A stretch of DNA of 24,861 bases, taken from contig CAAEVV010000025.1 in the NCBI GenBank assembly GCA_900759565.1, positions 1 to 24,861 of the forward strand, written 5' to 3'. Each line of letters starts with the position of its first letter. Position 1 is the stretch's first letter. This stretch comes from an uncultured Collinsella sp. GTDB lineage: Bacteria; Actinomycetota; Coriobacteriia; Coriobacteriales; Coriobacteriaceae. Of the stretch, positions 20,931 to 24,861 are shown in pieces. Below the pieces are notes generated by a model. It did no database searches. It was not told the origin of the DNA and saw only the letters and a program-made list of their open reading frames with translations. The translations under genes were made by a program, and so were the position numbers.

Positions 20931-22127
20931 TTAGGCGACGGGCTTGGCGCGGCGGATGGCCGGAAACAGCACGGTGATGGCGAGGATGACGCCCACGACG
21001 GCAATCGCCCCGCCCACAAAGCCGATCCAGGCGATACCGGGACCCGAAACCACGGCTCCGCCGATCGCGGTACCCGTGCCGATACCGAGGTTGAACAGGC
21101 CCGAGAAGATCGACATGGCGACGGCCGACGAATCTGTCGGCGTGTGCTTGATGAGCTCGGCCTGAAACGCCACGTTAAAGGCCGTGGCGCAGCAACCCCA
21201 CAGTGCGCAGACGGCAAGCACTGTCACGAGCGACGATGCGGCCGGCCCCATGAGCAGCAGGGCCACCGGCACGCCGGAGAGCGTGATAGCCAAGAACGGG
21301 AAGCGATGCCCATCGAACAGGCGGCCAAACAGCCAGCTTCCGAGCAAACCAGAGCAGCCAAACGCCGTCAGCGTCATGGTAATGGCGCCCGCATCGACGT
21401 GCGCGACCTGCGCCAGGAAGGGCTCGATATAGCTGTAGCTTGCGTAATAGCCGGTCGCCATGAAGACCGTGACTGCGTAGAGCGCGATGAGGAGCGGGTT
21501 CTTGAGCAGCTCGGGCAGCTGTTTGACAGTAAAGCGCTCACCCGTCGGCATGGCCGGGAACACCGTTGCCTGGTAGACGACCGCGATGGCTGAGAGGCCC
21601 CCGACCACGGCAAACGTCATACGCCAGCCCACGGCCAGGCCAATGGCGCGGCCGAGCGGCAGGCCGAAGATCTGTGCGATGGAAGAGCCCGTGGCGATCA
21701 TGCTGATGGCGAGCGCGCCGTGGCGCGTGTCGACCAGGCGCGAGGCCATAATCGAAGCGACCGACCAGAACACGGCATGCGCGCAAGCGACCACCAGGCG
21801 CGCGCAGACCAGGATGGGATAGGTGGGCGCCACGGCGGACAGGAACTGGCCGAGCGAGAACACGGCAAGCACGCCCAGCAGCATCCGCTTGAACTCGAAG
21901 CGCGAGGCAAACACCATGAGCGGCAACGACAGCAGCATGACGCCCCAGGCATAGACCGAGATCATGATGCCAGCTTGGGCCTCGGTAAGCGAGAACGACG
22001 CGGCGATATCAGTCAAAAGGCCGATGGGCATAAACTCCGACGTGTTGAACACGAACGCACAGCAGGTGAGCCCGATAAGCGGGAGCCACTGCCTGAGCGT
22101 GATGCCGTCTTGCCTTGCCTGACTCAT
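20931..22127 (-). CDS. sotB: MFS sugar-efflux transporter, SotB-like
   Basis: A 398-residue proton-coupled exporter of the DHA1 group of the major facilitator superfamily. About 12 hydrophobic segments are visible. It has family-typical stretches such as EFMPIGLLTDIAASF, GIMISVYAWGVMLLSLPLM, the AHAVFWSVAS segment, GLPLGRAIGLAVGWRMTF and YASYSYIEPFLAQ, all close to E. coli SotB (arabinose/IPTG efflux). The native substrate here is not known. The start is the ATG at 22127 (MSQARQDG), nine bases after GGAG; the TTG five codons upstream overlaps the ribosome binding site and is rejected. It has its own promoter and ends at hairpin D. Confidence 0.88.
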   Translation of the reverse strand: MSQARQDGITLRQWLPLIGLTCCAFVFNTSEFMPIGLLTDIAASFSLTEAQAGIMISVYAWGVMLLSLPLMVFASRFEFKRMLLGVLAVFSLGQFLSAVAPTYPILVCARLVVACAHAVFWSVASIMASRLVDTRHGALAISMIATGSSIAQIFGLPLGRAIGLAVGWRMTFAVVGGLSAIAVVYQATVFPAMPTGERFTVKQLPELLKNPLLIALYAVTVFMATGYYASYSYIEPFLAQVAHVDAGAITMTLTAFGCSGLLGSWLFGRLFDGHRFPFLAITLSGVPVALLLMGPAASSLVTVLAVCALWGCCATAFNVAFQAELIKHTPTDSSAVAMSIFSGLFNLGIGTGTAIGGAVVSGPGIAWIGFVGGAIAVVGVILAITVLFPAIRRAKPVA

Positions 22128-22160
22128 ATATAACGTCTCCAATCATTTTGAGTGGAGGCG

Positions 22161-22190
22161 ATTATATAGCAACGGCCCCGCATCCGTCAG
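22161..22190 (-). promoter_or_regulatory. promoter of the MFS gene
   Basis: On the minus strand, a perfect TATAAT (22161-22166) and CTGACG (22185-22190) are 18 bp apart. The -35 box lies in the loop of the feoAB terminator hairpin, so the two signals overlap. The -10 is strong; the -35 is weak. Confidence 0.55.
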
Positions 22191-22207
22191 CAACAGATGC
22201 AGGGCCG
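22173..22207 (-). terminator. terminator-like hairpin after feoAB
   Basis: A 12-bp stem with one mismatch (22173-22184 with 22196-22207) lies 42 bp after the feoAB stop. On the minus strand it is followed by TTGCTATAT, a poor T-run, so termination may be incomplete and some read-through into the MFS gene is likely. Confidence 0.5.
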
Positions 22208-22248
22208 AAAACAATTCGATACACAAAGGTTGCGCCGTCAATAAATAA

Positions 22249-24609
22249 CTAAGCCAGCCCCAGCAATATGCCCGCCGAATGCACGACAAACGCCACGATC
22301 CAGGCGACCGTCACTTGAAACGCGAACACGGCAACGGCGTAGCGCGCGCCCAGCTCGCTCTTGACGGCGCCGATGGCTGCCACACAGGGCGGGTACAGCA
22401 GCGTAAAGACCAGGAACACATAGGCAGTGAACGGCGAAAACATGGTCGACAGTGCCGCGGGCGAGGTCGCGCCCAAAAGCACCGTGAGGGTCGAGATGAC
22501 ACTCTCCTTGGCGATAAGTCCGGTGACGAGCGCCGTGGATGCACGCCAGTCGCCAAACCCAAGCGGCGTCAGCGCCGGCGCAATGATGCTGCCGAGACCC
22601 GCAAGCAGACTCTGCGACTGATCGGCGACCACATTAAAGCGGATGTCGAACGTCTGAAGGAACCAGATGACCACGGTAGCGGCAAAGATAATGGTAAAGG
22701 CCTTGGTAATAAAGTCTTTGGCCTTATCCCATGCCAGCATCACCGTCGTCTTGACGCTCGGCAGGCGGTAATTGGGCAGCTCCATGATAAACGGCACCGG
22801 GTCGCCCTTAAATGCCGTGCGGTTGAGCACCAAAGCCGCGATGCAGCCGACCACGATACCGATCAGATAGAGTGAGACCATGGCGGGAACCGTCGCCTGC
22901 GGGAAAAACGCCCCGCACAGCAAGCCGTAAACCGGCAACTTGGCTGAGCAGCTCATAAACGGCGTGAGCATGACCGTCATCTTGCGGTCGTGCTCGGATG
23001 GGAGCGTACGGGTCGACATGATAGCCGGCACGGTGCAGCCAAAACCGACGAGCATGGGCACGAAGCTGCGGCCCGACAGGCCAAAGCGACGTAACACCTT
23101 ATCCATGACAAAGGCTACGCGTGCCATGTAGCCGGAGTCTTCCAGAATGGAGAGGAACAAGAAGAGCACGACGATAATCGGCAGGAAGGTCAGCACACTG
23201 CCCACGCCCGTAAGCACGCCGTCGACAGCCAGCGAGCGCACCACGTCGTTGGTGCCGAACGCCTTGAGGCCTGCATCGGCCGAAGCGATGATAGCAGCGA
23301 TGCCGTCCTCCATAAGTCCCTGCAACGCCGCGCCGATCACGCCAAACGTCAGCCAAAAGACGAGGCCCATGATCACCAGAAACGCCGGAATGGCTGTGTA
23401 ACGACCTGTTAGGATGCGGTCAATCTTGACGGAGCGCACGTGCTCGCGGCTTTCGTGTGGCTTGACGACGCAGCGCCCGCACACGTCGCCGATAAAGCTA
23501 AAACGCATATCGGCCAGCGCAGATAGGCGGTCGGTGCCGGCCTCGCCCTCCATCTGGGTAATGATGTGCTCGATAGCGTCGAGCTCGTTGCGATCCAGGT
23601 GAAGCGCCTCGGTTACCAGCTCATCGCCCTCGACCAGCTTGGTCGCCGCAAAGCGCACCGGGATGTGCGCCGTCACGGCATGGTCCTCGATCAGGTTAGC
23701 AATACCGTGGATGCAGCGATGCAGCGCACCGCCGTCCGGACCGTCGGGCGCGCAAAAGTCCAGGCGACCAGGGCGCTCGCGGAACCGTGCCACGTGCAAG
23801 GCATGATCCACCAACTCGCCGATACCCTCGTTGCGGGCAGCGCTAATGGGAACAACGGGCACGCCCAACAGGCTCTCGAGCAGGTTGACGTCCACGGCGC
23901 CGCCGTTGGCGGTCACCTCGTCCATCATGTTGAGCGCGATGACCATGGGGCGGTCGAGCTCCATGAGCTGCAGTGTCAGGTACAGGTTACGCTCGATGTT
24001 GGTAGCGTCAATGATGTCGATGATGGCGTCCGGGCGCTCGTCGAGGATGAACTGACGGCTCACGACCTCCTCGCCTGTGTACGGCGACAGGGAGTAAATG
24101 CCGGGCAGGTCGGTAACGCTCGCCTCGGGATGGTTACGGATGGTGCCATCTTTGCGGTCGACCGTCACGCCGGGAAAGTTACCGACGTGCTGGTTGGAGC
24201 CCGTCAGCTGGTTGAATAACGTGGTCTTGCCGCAGTTTTGGTTGCCGGCGAGGGCAAAGTGCAGCGGCGCGCCCTCTGGCACGGCCGTCTTTGCCGCACG
24301 GGGCGAATACGTCCCCTCGCCCAGGGCCGGATGCTCCGTCGTGCCGATTGCGGCGTTAGCGCGCGGACCCGTATCGGTGTCGTGAATACCCACGAGCTCG
24401 ATGCGAGCGGCATCGTCCTTACGCAGTGTCAACTCGTAGCCACGCAGGCGGATCTCGAGCGGGTCACCCATGGGGGCGTACTTCATCATGGTGACTTCGG
24501 TGCCCGGCGTTAGACCCATGTCCAAAATATGCTGTCGGAGTGCCTGATCGTCCGATGCCACCGATGCGACAACGGCGTCCTTTCCAATCTCGAGTGTATC
24601 GAGCTTCAC
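22249..24609 (-). CDS. feoB: ferrous iron transporter, FeoA-FeoB fusion
   Basis: A 786-residue fusion for uptake of Fe2+. Residues 1-75 are a FeoA-type SH3-like domain (LDMGLTPGTEVTMM then PLEIRLRGYELTLRKDDA). Residues about 116-340 are the FeoB GTPase: GNQNCGKTT (122-130), DLPG (167-170) and NMMD (227-230). The rest is the membrane part with the two Gate repeats; GFGCTVPAIMSTRTLPSEHDRK and the SCSAKLPVY segment are clear. The start is GTG at 24609, with GGGGGAGGA eight bases upstream; longer in-frame readings would cross the operators and promoter. FeoA and FeoB are separate proteins in E. coli but fused in several anaerobes. Regulation by an iron repressor is inferred from the tandem palindromes at 24652-24684. 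Confidence 0.96.
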   Translation of the reverse strand: MKLDTLEIGKDAVVASVASDDQALRQHILDMGLTPGTEVTMMKYAPMGDPLEIRLRGYELTLRKDDAARIELVGIHDTDTGPRANAAIGTTEHPALGEGTYSPRAAKTAVPEGAPLHFALAGNQNCGKTTLFNQLTGSNQHVGNFPGVTVDRKDGTIRNHPEASVTDLPGIYSLSPYTGEEVVSRQFILDERPDAIIDIIDATNIERNLYLTLQLMELDRPMVIALNMMDEVTANGGAVDVNLLESLLGVPVVPISAARNEGIGELVDHALHVARFRERPGRLDFCAPDGPDGGALHRCIHGIANLIEDHAVTAHIPVRFAATKLVEGDELVTEALHLDRNELDAIEHIITQMEGEAGTDRLSALADMRFSFIGDVCGRCVVKPHESREHVRSVKIDRILTGRYTAIPAFLVIMGLVFWLTFGVIGAALQGLMEDGIAAIIASADAGLKAFGTNDVVRSLAVDGVLTGVGSVLTFLPIIVVLFLFLSILEDSGYMARVAFVMDKVLRRFGLSGRSFVPMLVGFGCTVPAIMSTRTLPSEHDRKMTVMLTPFMSCSAKLPVYGLLCGAFFPQATVPAMVSLYLIGIVVGCIAALVLNRTAFKGDPVPFIMELPNYRLPSVKTTVMLAWDKAKDFITKAFTIIFAATVVIWFLQTFDIRFNVVADQSQSLLAGLGSIIAPALTPLGFGDWRASTALVTGLIAKESVISTLTVLLGATSPAALSTMFSPFTAYVFLVFTLLYPPCVAAIGAVKSELGARYAVAVFAFQVTVAWIVAFVVHSAGILLGLA

Positions 24610-24651
24610 GTCCGTGTTCCTCCCCCGGCGCCCGCAGGGCGTTGTATTTAT

Positions 24652-24684
24652 GTTCACCATGGCTAACCGTTTGCCATGGCTAAC
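24652..24684. promoter_or_regulatory. two tandem palindromic operator candidates of feoAB
   Basis: Two 16-bp imperfect palindromes centred on CCATGG lie 17 bp apart: GTTCACCATGGCTAAC (24652-24667) and GTTTGCCATGGCTAAC (24669-24684). The second deviates from perfect symmetry at one pair, the first at two. They sit just downstream of the proposed transcription start, where a bound repressor would block RNA polymerase. GGTTAGCC half-sites resemble DtxR/IdeR boxes, so an iron-dependent repressor is the likely ligand (inference). Confidence 0.6.
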
Positions 24685-24699
24685 CAATTTTAAACTTAC

Positions 24700-24729
24700 A
24701 TGATAGCGTGAACACACAACGACGTTCAA
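24700..24729 (-). promoter_or_regulatory. feoAB promoter
   Basis: On the minus strand, TTGAAC (24724-24729) and TATCAT (24700-24705) are 18 bp apart. The start site near 24692 lies just upstream of the tandem palindromes. The -10 matches at five of six positions. Confidence 0.55.
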
Positions 24730-24779
24730 TCGACAGATTACTGCAAGGAACGTCCCCAAGTGCCGGCACAGACGATATG

Positions 24780-24857
24780 AGCAGGACATAAAAACATTGA
24801 GAGCCCCTGCTGCATGAAAGACCGCGGATTAGGCCGACAATGGTGAGTGTCTAATCC
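24780..24857. other. intergenic tail with two short inverted repeats
   Basis: AGCAGG (24780-24785) pairs with CCTGCT (24806-24811), and GGATTAG (24826-24832) with CTAATCC (24851-24857). Neither has a T-run. They may belong to a structure continuing past the window; no gene is visible. Confidence 0.3.
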
Positions 24858-24861
24858 AACC

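Noticed and set aside
23566..24219. Plus-strand frames opposite feoAB, and similar ones opposite galU and the amylase
   Set aside because: Shadows of clear minus-strand genes without ribosome binding sites or recognisable domains.
24610..24789. An N-terminal extension of 60 residues for FeoAB
   Set aside because: It would run through the promoter and operators; the GTG at 24609 has a strong Shine-Dalgarno sequence and begins the FeoA domain.

Overview
The window looks like a chromosomal segment of a high-GC Gram-positive anaerobe of the class Coriobacteriia, most like Collinsella. The grounds are the actinobacterial character of the S12, EF-G, RpoB and RpoC proteins, the strong G/C preference at third codon positions, the frequent TTG and GTG starts, and a single-chain FeoA-FeoB transporter. 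The genus assignment is inference. No tRNA, rRNA, CRISPR array, prophage or transposase gene is visible.

Layout. Almost everything is on the minus strand, so genes read from high to low coordinates. (1) 24.86-19 kb: an iron-uptake gene (feoA-feoB fusion) with its own promoter and two tandem operator-like palindromes, a SotB-like MFS efflux gene, a GH13 amylase and a hypoxanthine/uracil-DNA glycosylase-like gene. (2) 18.8-18.2 kb: one plus-strand gene of unknown function, and a class I/II aminotransferase divergent from it. (3) 17-15.4 kb: rplJ-rplL with a strong promoter, an L10-type RNA leader and an attenuator. (4) 15.1-14.2 kb: galU as a separate unit with its own promoter and terminator, inserted between rplL and rpoB. 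(5) 13.9-5.9 kb: rpoB-rpoC with a strong terminator. (6) 5.7-4.1 kb: an ECF sigma factor gene overlapping a membrane-anchored DUF4179-like (probable anti-sigma) gene, behind an ECF-type promoter that suggests autoregulation. (7) 3.7-0.1 kb: the str operon rpsL-rpsG-fusA-rpsJ without tuf, ending in a terminator-like hairpin.

The most unusual observations are these. (a) Two long nested-hairpin elements lie just upstream of the rpsL and rplJ promoters. They share a roughly 50-bp core with a compensatory base-pair change, but have unrelated, perfectly self-complementary outer arms of 37 and 33 bp. (b) RpoC carries a C-terminal extension of about 230 residues with a domain resembling the C-terminal domain of the RNA polymerase alpha subunit. 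(c) In RpoB the highly conserved fork-loop 2 sequence after the rifampicin region is replaced by a longer, unrelated 16-residue segment. (d) S12 has Arg at position 88 (M. tuberculosis numbering), where streptomycin-resistant mutants carry Arg.

How the genes work together. The core is the translation and transcription machinery (S12, S7, EF-G, S10, L10, L7/L12, beta, beta-prime). A stress-type sigma factor pair sits between rpoC and rpsL. The other genes cover nucleotide-sugar synthesis, amino-acid metabolism, alpha-glucan hydrolysis, DNA repair, efflux and ferrous iron uptake.
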